From NCBI GenBank assembly GCA_023136715.1, contig JAGLQT010000009.1, positions 1 to 13,430 of the forward strand: a DNA stretch of 13,430 nucleotides, written 5' to 3'. Both the position numbers and the translations under genes were made by a program. Positions 5,104 to 13,245 of the stretch are shown here, piece after piece; position 1 is the first letter of the stretch, and each line of letters opens with the position of its first letter. The notes below the pieces were generated by a model. That model saw only the letters and a program-made list of their open reading frames with translations, had not been told where the DNA came from and ran no database searches. Origin of the DNA: Gammaproteobacteria bacterium. Lineage in GTDB: Bacteria > Pseudomonadota > Gammaproteobacteria > SZUA-229.

Positions 5104-7911
5104 ATGAGCCATCAACCAACGATGATAGAACTGGCGGTAACGCAGCTACTCAAACAATTTAAATCTTCTCTGCCACAACTAGACTCAATCACGGTTTTTC
5201 TGCCCAATAGCAGTGCCGCCCAGGATTTTCGCGCCGAATTATTGCGGCAAATAAAAGCAGCAGGATATAGCGCCGTTATTCCACCCTGGATCGGTACGCT
5301 GAAAGAATGGATCAACAGTAATATCATGCTGCCTGATCCAGGCTACACCGTCGTTACCGAACAGACACGCCGATTGATGTTCATCGAAGCCTTAAAACAA
5401 CATCCTTCACTATTCAATGACGAAAATAAATGGCAGGTTTCATTATCGCTACTCAATCTCTTCGATGAGCTGAACTTACACCATGCAACGGTGAGCCGGT
5501 CTGCTGAAGAATGGCTGGCAACCGTACAACAGGCCTATAACGTTGAACAGGCTCAGCCACAGCTGCAACGCGAAGCCCATTTAATATATACTTTATGGCA
5601 CGCCTGGCATCAGCAGCTACAGGCTCATGCACTGCTGGACAGTTCCAGCGCTTATGTCATTCGTTTACACGAAGCTATAAACCAACTGCCCGATAATTTC
5701 TACTGTTACAGCCTGAGCAATGAACAGTTATTACCCTGTGAAAAACAATTTATACAAGCATTGAAAAGCTCACAGCAATGCCAGCAAATAGAAGCCACCG
5801 ATTCAAGCCTCAGTCATACACAACAGTTTTTACAACATGCTTTTGCCTATCGCGAGGTACCGTTAAAAAACAGAGTTGAGCAGTTCAAGTCTCTCAAACA
5901 GGATCAGGCTCTGTCCTTTTCACTTTACGCCTGTAAGGAAGCGGAAAATGAAGCCTGCGCCATTGATCTACAAATCAGGAAATGGCTACTCTCAGGCACA
6001 AAAAATATTGGCATTATTTCTGAAGATAGAAAACTCTCGCGTCGATTACGAGCATTACTGGAAAGAGCCAATGTACCCATACAGGATATCTCTGGCTGGT
6101 CATTAGCCACCACCAGCGCAGCAGCCGTACTGGAACGCTGGCTGGAATGTATCGAAGAGGATTTTGATTACCGACCCATGCTGGATTTACTCAAGTCTCA
6201 TTTCGTCAGTCTTGATGAAAGTCGCGACCAGCTACTGAGCAACGTTTACCGCCTGGAAAAAGATATTATCCAGCATGAAGGCATCGCCAGGGGCATCTCC
6301 CGCTACAAAGAGCACCTTCACTATCGACTAAAGAGGCTTACACACTGGCCAGAAGATGCCTACGATAAAATCATCAGCTTGCTTGACCAGCTAGATCAGA
6401 ACGCCGAACCGTTGAACAATCTTTATCGCTCAAAACAGAGCCAGCCGCTTAATATTTTTCTTGATGCCTTACTCGATAGCATGAAACAACTGGGGCTGGA
6501 ACAGTCCTTCTCGCAAGACCCTGCTGGCATGCGCATTATGCAAACACTGGGTGATATGAAGCATAGCCTGAGTTATAGCGATCCAGAGCTGCAATGGGAA
6601 GATTTCAGAACATGGTTAGGCATGTCACTGGAAGAACACATGTTCAGCCCGCAAACAGAAGCCTCACCGGTTCAGTTAATGACTTTAGAACAGGCACAAT
6701 TAAGAAATTTTGATGCCCTAATAATTGCCGCTGCTGACCGTCAGTTTATGCCCGGCTCACCACCCAGCTCGCCTTTCTTTAATCAGCAGGCAAAAAAATC
6801 GTTGGGATTGACCACATGGGATAATAAGTGCGCACAGCGACTACAACATTTCCAGCAGTTACTGAGCAACAGCAAAGAAACTTTAATCACTTATAAAGCA
6901 GAAAATAATGGCGAAGAAATTCCACCCTCACCCTGGGTGGAAGCATTAGAAAATTTTCATCAATTAAGCTTTAAAAAATCACTGGCTAACAATGAACTGG
7001 CCGGTTTAATTTCGATGCATGCTGGCGTTATGATTTGTGATACAGATGTGTTGCCCGAACGAGCAAAACAGGCAGCACCTGTAGCTCCCAGCTATTTACA
7101 ACCAACACGTATTTCAGCTGGCGTTCATCAGCGCCTGGTCAACTGCCCATACCAGTTCTTTGCTGGCGACATGCTCAAATTAAAACCTGCTGATGAAATT
7201 AGTGAAGAATTAAAAAAGTCCGATTATGGTGAACGCGTTCACAAAGCACTTCAGGCGTTTCATCAACAGGCCGAGTCACTACCGCCACCTTTTCCTGAAC
7301 TAATAACAGCAAAAAACCGTGACCAGGCCATTGAGCACCTAACAAAAACTTCCAGCGTCATTTTTGCAACCGATCTGGAAAATAATATATTACATCGAAG
7401 CTGGTTGCATCGATGGCTGAAACATATTCCCAGTTACATCGACTGGCAAATCAAACAACAAATGAACTGGTCTGTTTACAGCACTGAAGAAAACATTGGA
7501 AAAGAAATCGAATCATCCAGTATTATTTTTGGACGATTGGATCGTGTTGATAACAACACTATCGACAACAATGGTGAACATTGCATTATCGATTACAAAA
7601 CAGGTAGATCAGCCAAACAGGATGAGGTGGATTGTGGCGAGAACATTCAGCTAACCACTTACGCACTACTTGATGAAGCCGCGAGCAATATTATTTATTT
7701 AATACTCGACGATTCAAAAAACATAATAAAAGAAGGTGCGACACTTTCAGGTGATGCACTTGAATCGATAAAGAATGATGTTTTGCACCGACTAAAAACC
7801 ATGCTCAATATGATAAAACAGGAAAAAGAATTACCCGCCTGGGGTGATACAGCGACTTGCAGCTACTGTAACTTTGAAGGTTTATGTCGAAAAAGTAGCT
7901 GGCAAAACTAA
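5104..7911 (+). CDS. AddB-like PD-(D/E)XK nuclease, probable DNA repair protein
   Basis: The 935-aa protein resembles the 'probable DNA repair protein' family related to AddB. The C-terminal nuclease is clear: H713 in GERVHKAL, D813 in GRLDRVD, D830-x-K832 in IIDYKTGR, then Q849 and Y853 in IQLTTYA, the ordered motifs of RecB-family PD-(D/E)XK nucleases. C681 (LVNCPYQFF) with C919, C922 and C928 near the end fits the AddB-type [4Fe-4S] staple holding the domain together. Residues about 1-650 correspond to the inactive helicase-like part: no P-loop is seen near the N-terminus, where the sequence reads VFLPNSSAAQDF. Known AddB works with the AddA helicase in double-strand-break end processing; no such partner gene is inside this window. 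It follows fdxA by 9 bases. The start ATG has only a weak ribosome-binding site. Base composition looks like that of its neighbours. Confidence 0.85.
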   Translation: MSHQPTMIELAVTQLLKQFKSSLPQLDSITVFLPNSSAAQDFRAELLRQIKAAGYSAVIPPWIGTLKEWINSNIMLPDPGYTVVTEQTRRLMFIEALKQHPSLFNDENKWQVSLSLLNLFDELNLHHATVSRSAEEWLATVQQAYNVEQAQPQLQREAHLIYTLWHAWHQQLQAHALLDSSSAYVIRLHEAINQLPDNFYCYSLSNEQLLPCEKQFIQALKSSQQCQQIEATDSSLSHTQQFLQHAFAYREVPLKNRVEQFKSLKQDQALSFSLYACKEAENEACAIDLQIRKWLLSGTKNIGIISEDRKLSRRLRALLERANVPIQDISGWSLATTSAAAVLERWLECIEEDFDYRPMLDLLKSHFVSLDESRDQLLSNVYRLEKDIIQHEGIARGISRYKEHLHYRLKRLTHWPEDAYDKIISLLDQLDQNAEPLNNLYRSKQSQPLNIFLDALLDSMKQLGLEQSFSQDPAGMRIMQTLGDMKHSLSYSDPELQWEDFRTWLGMSLEEHMFSPQTEASPVQLMTLEQAQLRNFDALIIAAADRQFMPGSPPSSPFFNQQAKKSLGLTTWDNKCAQRLQHFQQLLSNSKETLITYKAENNGEEIPPSPWVEALENFHQLSFKKSLANNELAGLISMHAGVMICDTDVLPERAKQAAPVAPSYLQPTRISAGVHQRLVNCPYQFFAGDMLKLKPADEISEELKKSDYGERVHKALQAFHQQAESLPPPFPELITAKNRDQAIEHLTKTSSVIFATDLENNILHRSWLHRWLKHIPSYIDWQIKQQMNWSVYSTEENIGKEIESSSIIFGRLDRVDNNTIDNNGEHCIIDYKTGRSAKQDEVDCGENIQLTTYALLDEAASNIIYLILDDSKNIIKEGATLSGDALESIKNDVLHRLKTMLNMIKQEKELPAWGDTATCSYCNFEGLCRKSSWQN

Positions 7912-7918
7912 ACAGCCC

Positions 7919-7941
7919 GCTGCCTGAACCCGTCAGGCAGC
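7919..7941. terminator. Strong hairpin between convergent genes
   Basis: GCTGCCTGA and TCAGGCAGC form a perfect 9-bp GC-rich stem with a 5-base loop, 7 bases after the nuclease stop and 14 bases past the lipoprotein stop on the other strand. Neither side has a clean U-tract (AAAACC on plus, GGGCTGTTTAG on minus), so it may terminate inefficiently in both directions or mainly protect 3' ends. Confidence 0.6.
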
Positions 7942-7955
7942 AAAACCGTGCTTAT

Positions 7956-9050
7956 TTATTGAACCGCGTACAAGACACCATTAACGCTATTAAAGAGAAC
8001 CTTACCATCGTTGACTACAGGCGCTGAGAAAATCTTATCTTCGGCCGTATATTTCCACTTAAGACTACCGTCCGATTCATCCAGCACATAAAGGTTACGA
8101 TCAGTGCTGCCTATATAAACCAGGCCTGATGCAATAACTGGTGATGAGAAGATAGGACCTTTTGTGCGATATTCCCATTCACGAAAACCACTGTCTTTAT
8201 CATAAGCATAAACATAACTGTCCTTGCTGCCAAAAATCACCAGATCGCCACTAAGCGCGGGTGAAGACAATATCTGTCCTGCGGTTTTCTTTTTCCAGAT
8301 CTGCTGACCCGTTTGTATGTTAACGGCATACATATGTTTATCATCACTGCCAAAATAAACATTGTCGTCATCTACTGCTGGTGAAGAATGAATTTTATGA
8401 CGCGTTGGGAAACGCCAGAATTCCTGGCCTGTTTCTGTATTCAGCGAGTACATCATACCTTTAAGCGTACCAAAGAAGAGGTAATCACCCTTAATAGCAG
8501 GCGATGTATAAATAGAACCTTTAGCATTAAACGTCCATTTTTCTCGACCGGTTTCAATATCAATCGCATACATATTGCCATCTTCGCCACCAACATAAAC
8601 GACTCCATTTTGAACTACTGGTGAAGAAGAGATAGGACCTTTAACGGGGAATTTCCAATGCTCAGCGCGAGTTTCGGCGTCAATCGCATAAAGATTATTA
8701 TCCCAGCTACCGATAAACACATAACCATCGGCCAAAGCGACAGAGGATTCGACATTAGAACCGGTTCTAAAGCTCCATTGAACCTTGCCATTATCCTGAT
8801 TCAGGGCATACAATTGCCCATCCTTACACCCAAGATAAACATTATTACCATCACTCACTGGCGAGGCATAAACTTTATCGGGGAAATTGTATTTCCAGGC
8901 CAGCTTATCCAATGAAGTCGGTCCTGAACTCGACATTTTTCCGGTATGACTAATATCACCACGGAACATCGCCGTACCACCGCCACCACAACCGGCCAAT
9001 AAAACCGAAACAGCCATCAGTGTTGAAACTAATAATTTTTTCTTAATCAT
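7956..9050 (-). CDS. Outer-membrane-type lipoprotein with eight-bladed PQQ-like/BamB-like propeller
   Basis: The predicted 364-aa protein starts with a lipoprotein signal: MIKKK, a hydrophobic stretch, then lipobox LLAGC with C21 as the lipidated residue. From W52 to the end there are eight tandem repeats with exact 40-residue spacing (the last is 33), each with W at position 1, SSP near 11-13, V/I-Y-x-G-S near 20-24, D-G/N-x-LYA near 26-31 and T/S-G near 36-37. This is the beta-propeller pattern of PQQ-like repeats and BamB. No PQQ-ligand set or dehydrogenase domain is seen, so it is a scaffold or BamB-like protein. BamB itself usually sits near hisS and der; here the neighbour is alr, so I call it a BamB-like paralogue of unknown role. 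I prefer the ATG at 9050, with GGAG 6 bases upstream; a start at 9068 would add six residues and lies in a hairpin. Confidence 0.88.
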   Translation of the reverse strand: MIKKKLLVSTLMAVSVLLAGCGGGGTAMFRGDISHTGKMSSSGPTSLDKLAWKYNFPDKVYASPVSDGNNVYLGCKDGQLYALNQDNGKVQWSFRTGSNVESSVALADGYVFIGSWDNNLYAIDAETRAEHWKFPVKGPISSSPVVQNGVVYVGGEDGNMYAIDIETGREKWTFNAKGSIYTSPAIKGDYLFFGTLKGMMYSLNTETGQEFWRFPTRHKIHSSPAVDDDNVYFGSDDKHMYAVNIQTGQQIWKKKTAGQILSSPALSGDLVIFGSKDSYVYAYDKDSGFREWEYRTKGPIFSSPVIASGLVYIGSTDRNLYVLDESDGSLKWKYTAEDKIFSAPVVNDGKVLFNSVNGVLYAVQ

Positions 9051-9056
9051 TTTCTG

Positions 9057-9060
9057 CTCC
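9057..9060 (-). promoter_or_regulatory. Shine-Dalgarno that sets the lipoprotein start
   Basis: GGAG on the minus strand stands 6 bases before the ATG at 9050. The two upstream in-frame ATGs (9068 and 9062) have no comparable site, and the signal peptide reads best from the 9050 start. Confidence 0.65.
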
Positions 9061-9066
9061 ATTCTC

Positions 9067-9084
9067 ATGCGTAGAAAAACGCAT
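9067..9084. repeat. 6-bp stem-loop in the lipoprotein leader
   Basis: ATGCGT and ACGCAT pair around a 6-base loop, directly upstream of the GGAG site of the lipoprotein gene. It would sequester the alternative upstream ATG and may mark a short structured leader. No terminator U-tract follows. Confidence 0.35.
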
Positions 9085-9172
9085 TACTCTAAAATAATTT
9101 TGCCTAATTGAAGTAGACCAATCATACAAAATTTTAACCACTAACATAACCATTAGTAGCTTAATAATACAA

Positions 9173-10234
9173 CTAACCTAACGATGCACCTGCATGACAT
9201 AAAAGTTCATAGCTAATAGTGTCTGCGTGCTCTGCCACCACATCCACAGATAGCTCTTTACCCCAAAGTACCACGCGTTCATCAATATCGGCTTTTACAG
9301 CTCGCAAATCAACACAAATACTATCCATCGAGACCCGACCCAGTAAAGGACATAATGCTTTATTAATCCAGACCGGCGTACCTGAGCTGGCATGACGCGG
9401 ATAGCCATCAGCATAACCTGCAGCAACTATGCCGACCTTCATATCTTCAGGACAGCGCCAGGTGCTGCCATAACCGATAACGTCACCCTGCTTGAGCGAC
9501 TGCACCGCCAGCAGTTTCGATTCAAACTGCATCACCGACTTCAAGTCCAGCTCATCGGCAGTTTTATCTTTCAATGGCGATGAACCGTACAACATAATCC
9601 CCGGCCTCACCCATTGCATATGACTCTCAGGCATTGCCACCAGTGCGGCAGAATTAGCCATGCTGGCATCACCCTGCCCGAACCTGTCACACATCTGGCT
9701 AAAAGCCGATAATTGCGCCTGATTCATCGGATGAGCAGGATCATCAGCATTAGCAAAATGACTCATCAAACGAATATAGTTCACTGACTCGCAAGCCTGT
9801 AAGCGTTGATGCGCAGATTCTGCCATTTCTACAGACATGCCCAGGCGATGCATACCTGTATCGATCTTTAACCAGAGATCCAGCTTCACATCAGGACATT
9901 GTTCTAACAAATCTATTTGGCTCTGCTGATGCACAACCACCTGAATATCGAGATCAGCCAAAGCCTTCAGTTCTTCAATACTGGAAAAACCCTGCAATAC
10001 CATCAAAGGCTTAGTAACACCTGATTGGCGCAGGCAGATGGCTTCATTGGGGGTCGCCAGAGCGAAAGCGTCGGCTTCAGCTAAGGCATTAGCCACTGTT
10101 TGCACATCGTGACCGTAGGCATTCGCCTTGATCACCGCAATCACTTTACTATTAGGAGCAAAAGTTTTAACTCGTAGCAGATTATGCTGAAGGGCTTCGG
10201 CATCAATACTGATTTTTGCAATTCTTGTGTGCAT
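9173..10234 (-). CDS. alr: Alanine racemase
   Basis: The PLP enzyme interconverts L- and D-alanine in the cytoplasm, supplying D-Ala for peptidoglycan. The 353-aa length is typical. The PLP lysine is K36 in VIKANAYGHD, where the family more often has GHG. Other markers are KIDTGMHRLG (about 122-131), the serine/asparagine block MANSAAL, VRPGIMLYGSSP, GYGSTW with the catalytic Tyr of the second base, GYADGYPR and the C-terminal GRVSMDSICVDL with the metal-like 'MD' pair. It starts 26 bp after dnaB ends on the same strand, an arrangement found in many gammaproteobacteria, so dnaB-alr is probably one operon. Whether the cell also has DadX cannot be told. Confidence 0.96.
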   Translation of the reverse strand: MHTRIAKISIDAEALQHNLLRVKTFAPNSKVIAVIKANAYGHDVQTVANALAEADAFALATPNEAICLRQSGVTKPLMVLQGFSSIEELKALADLDIQVVVHQQSQIDLLEQCPDVKLDLWLKIDTGMHRLGMSVEMAESAHQRLQACESVNYIRLMSHFANADDPAHPMNQAQLSAFSQMCDRFGQGDASMANSAALVAMPESHMQWVRPGIMLYGSSPLKDKTADELDLKSVMQFESKLLAVQSLKQGDVIGYGSTWRCPEDMKVGIVAAGYADGYPRHASSGTPVWINKALCPLLGRVSMDSICVDLRAVKADIDERVVLWGKELSVDVVAEHADTISYELLCHAGASLG

Positions 10235-10260
10235 CCTCTTCTCAGACGTGGCATCAATGC

Positions 10261-11652
10261 CTATTCAAAATCATCGTTGCTGTACATGTCGGGCGTGAAG
10301 TTATCAAAACGCGTGTATTTGCCGTGGAAGGTTAAGCGTACTTTACCGATAGGGCCATTACGTTGCTTACCGATAATGATCTCTGCAGTGCCTTTATCCG
10401 GGCTTTCTTCGTTATAGACCTCATCGCGATAAACGAAAAGAATAATATCCGCATCCTGCTCGATCGCACCTGATTCACGTAAGTCCGACATTATCGGGCG
10501 TTTATCGGGGCGCTGCTCGAGACCACGATTAAGCTGGGACAAAGCCATCACCGGTATCGCCAGCTCCTTGGCTAGCGCTTTCAAACTTCGTGAAATCTCG
10601 GAAATTTCAGTCGCCCTGTTCTCACTGCCACCAGCAACCTGCATCAATTGAAGATAATCTATAACCACCAGTCCCAAACCGTGCTCACGCTTGATACGAC
10701 GAGCCCTGGCGCGCACCTCACTGGGTGACATCGCCGGAGTGTCATCAATAAATAATTTGGTCTCAGAGAGCATTGAAATCGACGAGGTAATACGAGGCCA
10801 GTCCTCATCGGTCAATTCACCGGTACGAATATGGTGCTGATCAATGCGCCCCAGAGAAGAAATTAGACGCATGGCCAATTGCTCACCGGGCATTTCCATA
10901 CTGAATACCGCCACCGGCAAGCCACCAGAGATAGCCGCCGTTTCAGCGACATTCATTGCGAACGTGGTTTTACCCATGGCTGGGCGACCCGCGACAATCA
11001 CCAGATCACCTGCCTGAAAGCCGGTAGTTTTATGATCCAGATCAGTAAAACCTGTAGCAACACCAGAAACTGCACCTTTGGTCTCAAATAAGTGGTCAAT
11101 TTGTTCAACAGTTTTAGATAAAACCTGACTGATCGCCCTAAGCCCAGTCTGACCACGCACTTTCTGCTCAGCAATAGCAAAGACGCTTTTCTCTGCATTT
11201 TCGAGCAATTCAGTCGTTTCCCGACCTTCTGGTCTATAACCGCTTTCTGCAATATCGGTGCCGACACCAATCAACTGGCGTAATACCGAACGCTCTCGCA
11301 CAATATCCGCGTAAGCAACGATGTTTGCTGCGCTGGGTGTGTCTTTGGCTAAACGTCCTAAATAAGCCAGACCGCCAGCTTCTTCCAACTCTTCGTTCTG
11401 AGCCAGTGATTCGGACAGCGTAACCACATCAAAAGGCTGCGTTTTCGCCTCCAAGACACCAATCGCGTTAAAAATTAGCCGATGATCGTGACGATAAAAA
11501 TCCTTTTCATGAATACGATCAGCAATCTTCTCCCAGGCACGGTTATCGAGTAACAAACCACCGATAACAGCCTGCTCAGCCTCAATAGAATGAGGCGGTA
11601 ACTTAAAATTATCGGTAGGAGCAGAAGTGGGAAATGTAATCGTGTCGGACAT
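10261..11652 (-). CDS. dnaB: Replicative DNA helicase DnaB
   Basis: DnaB is the hexameric 5'-3' helicase at the replication fork that binds DnaG primase and the clamp loader. The 463-aa protein has the N-terminal collar/primase-binding domain (PPHSIEAEQAVIGGLLLD, about 19-36), a linker, and a RecA-like ATPase: Walker A GRPAMGKTTF near residue 220, FSMEMP, Walker B LVVIDYLQLM near 328-337, and the H4-type block with SQLNRG, SDLRESGAIEQDAD and the arginine-finger region near 'GKQRNGP'. Length and motifs are ordinary and no intein is present, although DnaB is a frequent intein site. It lies downstream of a strong terminator, only about 35 bases before its ATG, so its promoter must be short or overlap the terminator. 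Confidence 0.97.
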   Translation of the reverse strand: MSDTITFPTSAPTDNFKLPPHSIEAEQAVIGGLLLDNRAWEKIADRIHEKDFYRHDHRLIFNAIGVLEAKTQPFDVVTLSESLAQNEELEEAGGLAYLGRLAKDTPSAANIVAYADIVRERSVLRQLIGVGTDIAESGYRPEGRETTELLENAEKSVFAIAEQKVRGQTGLRAISQVLSKTVEQIDHLFETKGAVSGVATGFTDLDHKTTGFQAGDLVIVAGRPAMGKTTFAMNVAETAAISGGLPVAVFSMEMPGEQLAMRLISSLGRIDQHHIRTGELTDEDWPRITSSISMLSETKLFIDDTPAMSPSEVRARARRIKREHGLGLVVIDYLQLMQVAGGSENRATEISEISRSLKALAKELAIPVMALSQLNRGLEQRPDKRPIMSDLRESGAIEQDADIILFVYRDEVYNEESPDKGTAEIIIGKQRNGPIGKVRLTFHGKYTRFDNFTPDMYSNDDFE

Positions 11653-11686
11653 GCGCTAATACTGCCATAAAACTAATCAAAAAAAA

Positions 11687-11720
11687 TAAAAAAGGCTCAC
11701 CATCAGGCGAGCCTTTTTTA
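11687..11720 (-). terminator. Strong bidirectional intrinsic terminator ending the ribosomal operon
   Basis: TAAAAAAGGCTC and GAGCCTTTTTTA form a perfect 12-bp stem with a 10-base loop. On the minus strand the stem runs into a further ATTTTTTTT tract, ideal for ending rpsR-DUF2232-rplI transcripts about 96 bases past the rplI stop. The A-rich flank makes it a usable terminator on the plus strand too. Confidence 0.9.
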
Positions 11721-11779
11721 ACAGACATCTCAAGCAACTTCTAAAGTAAACGCCAGCAGCTAGATAGCCGTTGAACGCA

Positions 11780-11799
11780 AGCGCCTCGCAAAAGGCGCT
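11780..11799. repeat. GC-rich hairpin just after rplI
   Basis: AGCGCCT and AGGCGCT form a 7-bp stem with a 6-base loop, 16 bases after the rplI stop. No U-tract follows on the minus strand, so it is more likely a 3'-end stabiliser or processing site than a terminator. Confidence 0.4.
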
Positions 11800-11815
11800 G
11801 CTTTAAAAACAGCTC

Positions 11816-12268
11816 TTAGTCTTCTTCACCAATGATGGTTACTTTCACTACTGCATCTACATCAGCGTGTAAATGTAATGTGATTTCGTAATCACCAGCA
11901 AGACGAATAGGACCTTCTGGAAGACGTACATCACGCTTGGCCACTTCAACGCCTGCTGTAGTCACTGCATCAGCGATATCAGCATTTCCTACTGAACCGA
12001 ACAATTTACCTTCAGTACCAGACTTGGAGGTAATGCTGATTTCCAGCTTAGCCAGTTGATCGCGTTTCGCTTCTGCAGCTGCCAGTGTTTCAGCAGCAGC
12101 TTTTTCAAGCTCAGCACGACGTGCTTCAATTTCAGCAATATTTTCTGCAGTTACCACCTTCGCTTTACCTGTTGGTAAAAGGTAGTTACGTGCAAAACCA
12201 GATTTCACATTAACCAGATCACCTAATCCACCAAGACGATCAATTTTTTCAATCAGAATGACTTCCAT
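11816..12268 (-). CDS. rplI: 50S ribosomal protein L9
   Basis: L9 binds 23S rRNA at the base of the L1 stalk. The 150-aa protein has the full family layout: N-terminal RNA-binding domain with MEVILIE and the signature LGDLVNVKSGFARNYLLP (about 15-32), a long Ala/Glu/Lys-rich central helix (about 41-75), and the C-terminal domain with GKLFGSVGNADIADA (about 87-101) and a closing beta strand. AGAGGT lies 8 bases before the ATG. It is the last gene of the rpsR operon in this window, followed by the terminator at 11687-11720. Confidence 0.97.
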   Translation of the reverse strand: MEVILIEKIDRLGGLGDLVNVKSGFARNYLLPTGKAKVVTAENIAEIEARRAELEKAAAETLAAAEAKRDQLAKLEISITSKSGTEGKLFGSVGNADIADAVTTAGVEVAKRDVRLPEGPIRLAGDYEITLHLHADVDAVVKVTIIGEED

Positions 12269-12302
12269 CGTTCAAAACCTCTATTGTAAATCGAGCTACA
12301 GA

Positions 12303-13196
12303 TTACGCTGTAATCAATCGCCCTCTAAAATCTATCCAGGCATCTGCGATTCCAACAAGAATCAGCATTGCCGCCACTTCTGGTGAGAAAAATATCACCA
12401 GATAAATCAGGTACAGCCAGGCTCTGTTCAGCTGACGCCCCTTAAACACGGCATGTAATATCGACATACCCTGTGTTGTATACAATGCCAGAACAACCAA
12501 TAACATGGCATACCATAATTCTGAGCCTGCCAGTACGACAACAGCAACTACCACTGTCGCAAGCACCGCTGCCGTTTTGCCTAAATTCAACGCCTGAAAC
12601 TCCCTGGCGAAACCACCAGGGTTCAGTATCACCGATTGCCACCAACGGGCCAAAAACAGGCTCATCATGGTGCCAAACAAAACACTAGCAGCTAAAAATC
12701 CGGGGATCATAATGATCGCCATCTCTTCAACTTCCTGTAACACCTGCAAGCTTATCTCACCTTGCGACTGTTCCAGTATCTGCTGAACCAGCAAATCCAG
12801 AGGCTCGCGCCATATTTCCCCCATTTCCGGGAAAAAGCTATAAAGCCCGATAATCGCCACCAGACTAAGTCCTGCAATCACTTGCAAACTCGCCGCCAAC
12901 GACACAGTGCGTAATACCGATGCCGCAATCCACGCTGGTAGCCAGGCCGCCAGCAGGAAATAAATCACCATCGATGGTGAAGCAAAAATCAAACCGGCAA
13001 ATAACATTGTACCTGCTGTCGCTACTGCCATCACTAACAGCACTTGCCGCCTATCCTTGACCAAAGCCACTAAAGCAATGGCGGCGGCACTTAGCCAGAT
13101 AGCTGGTGAAAAAAGAACCCCCAACATGGCCAGTGTCGCAGCCACTAAAGCTGCCTGACTCGGGCCTTTAAGGATTAATCTAGCCAGAAATACCAT
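12303..13196 (-). CDS. DUF2232-type multi-pass membrane protein
   Basis: The 297-aa protein is almost entirely hydrophobic, with about eight predicted membrane helices and one hydrophilic stretch near residues 125-158 (MGEIWREP to EEM) that probably forms a loop outside the bilayer. Family assignment rests on this layout and on its position between rpsR and rplI, where pseudomonads and other gammaproteobacteria carry a membrane protein related to the YybS/DUF2232 group. Its function is unknown; S-component-like transport has been suggested for relatives. It begins 49 bases after the rpsR stop and ends 34 bases before the rplI start, so it is co-transcribed with ribosomal genes. A GGA lies close before the ATG. 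Confidence 0.85.
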   Translation of the reverse strand: MVFLARLILKGPSQAALVAATLAMLGVLFSPAIWLSAAAIALVALVKDRRQVLLVMAVATAGTMLFAGLIFASPSMVIYFLLAAWLPAWIAASVLRTVSLAASLQVIAGLSLVAIIGLYSFFPEMGEIWREPLDLLVQQILEQSQGEISLQVLQEVEEMAIIMIPGFLAASVLFGTMMSLFLARWWQSVILNPGGFAREFQALNLGKTAAVLATVVVAVVVLAGSELWYAMLLVVLALYTTQGMSILHAVFKGRQLNRAWLYLIYLVIFFSPEVAAMLILVGIADAWIDFRGRLITA

Positions 13197-13245
13197 CTAT
13201 CCGCTACAGTCTTTTTTACAAAGACCGCATCAATAACCAGTCAAA

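Noticed and set aside
9051..9068. Upstream start for the propeller lipoprotein (ATG at 9068)
   Set aside because: No Shine-Dalgarno, it lies inside a hairpin, and it would put extra residues before a clean lipoprotein signal.
9110..9170. Possible terminator between alr and the lipoprotein gene
   Set aside because: CCACTAAC/GTTAGT-type pairing is short, AT-rich and without a good U-tract.
10998..11270. 90-codon minus-strand open frame inside dnaB in another frame
   Set aside because: It lies wholly within the DnaB coding region and has no recognisable domain.
10261..11652. Intein in DnaB
   Set aside because: DnaB is a frequent intein host, but the protein is of normal length with uninterrupted Walker A and H4 motifs.
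13209..13225. Small stem-loop GTCTTT/AAAGAC between rpsR and the membrane protein gene
   Set aside because: A 6-bp AT-rich stem without a terminator tail; reads like chance within a co-transcribed gap.
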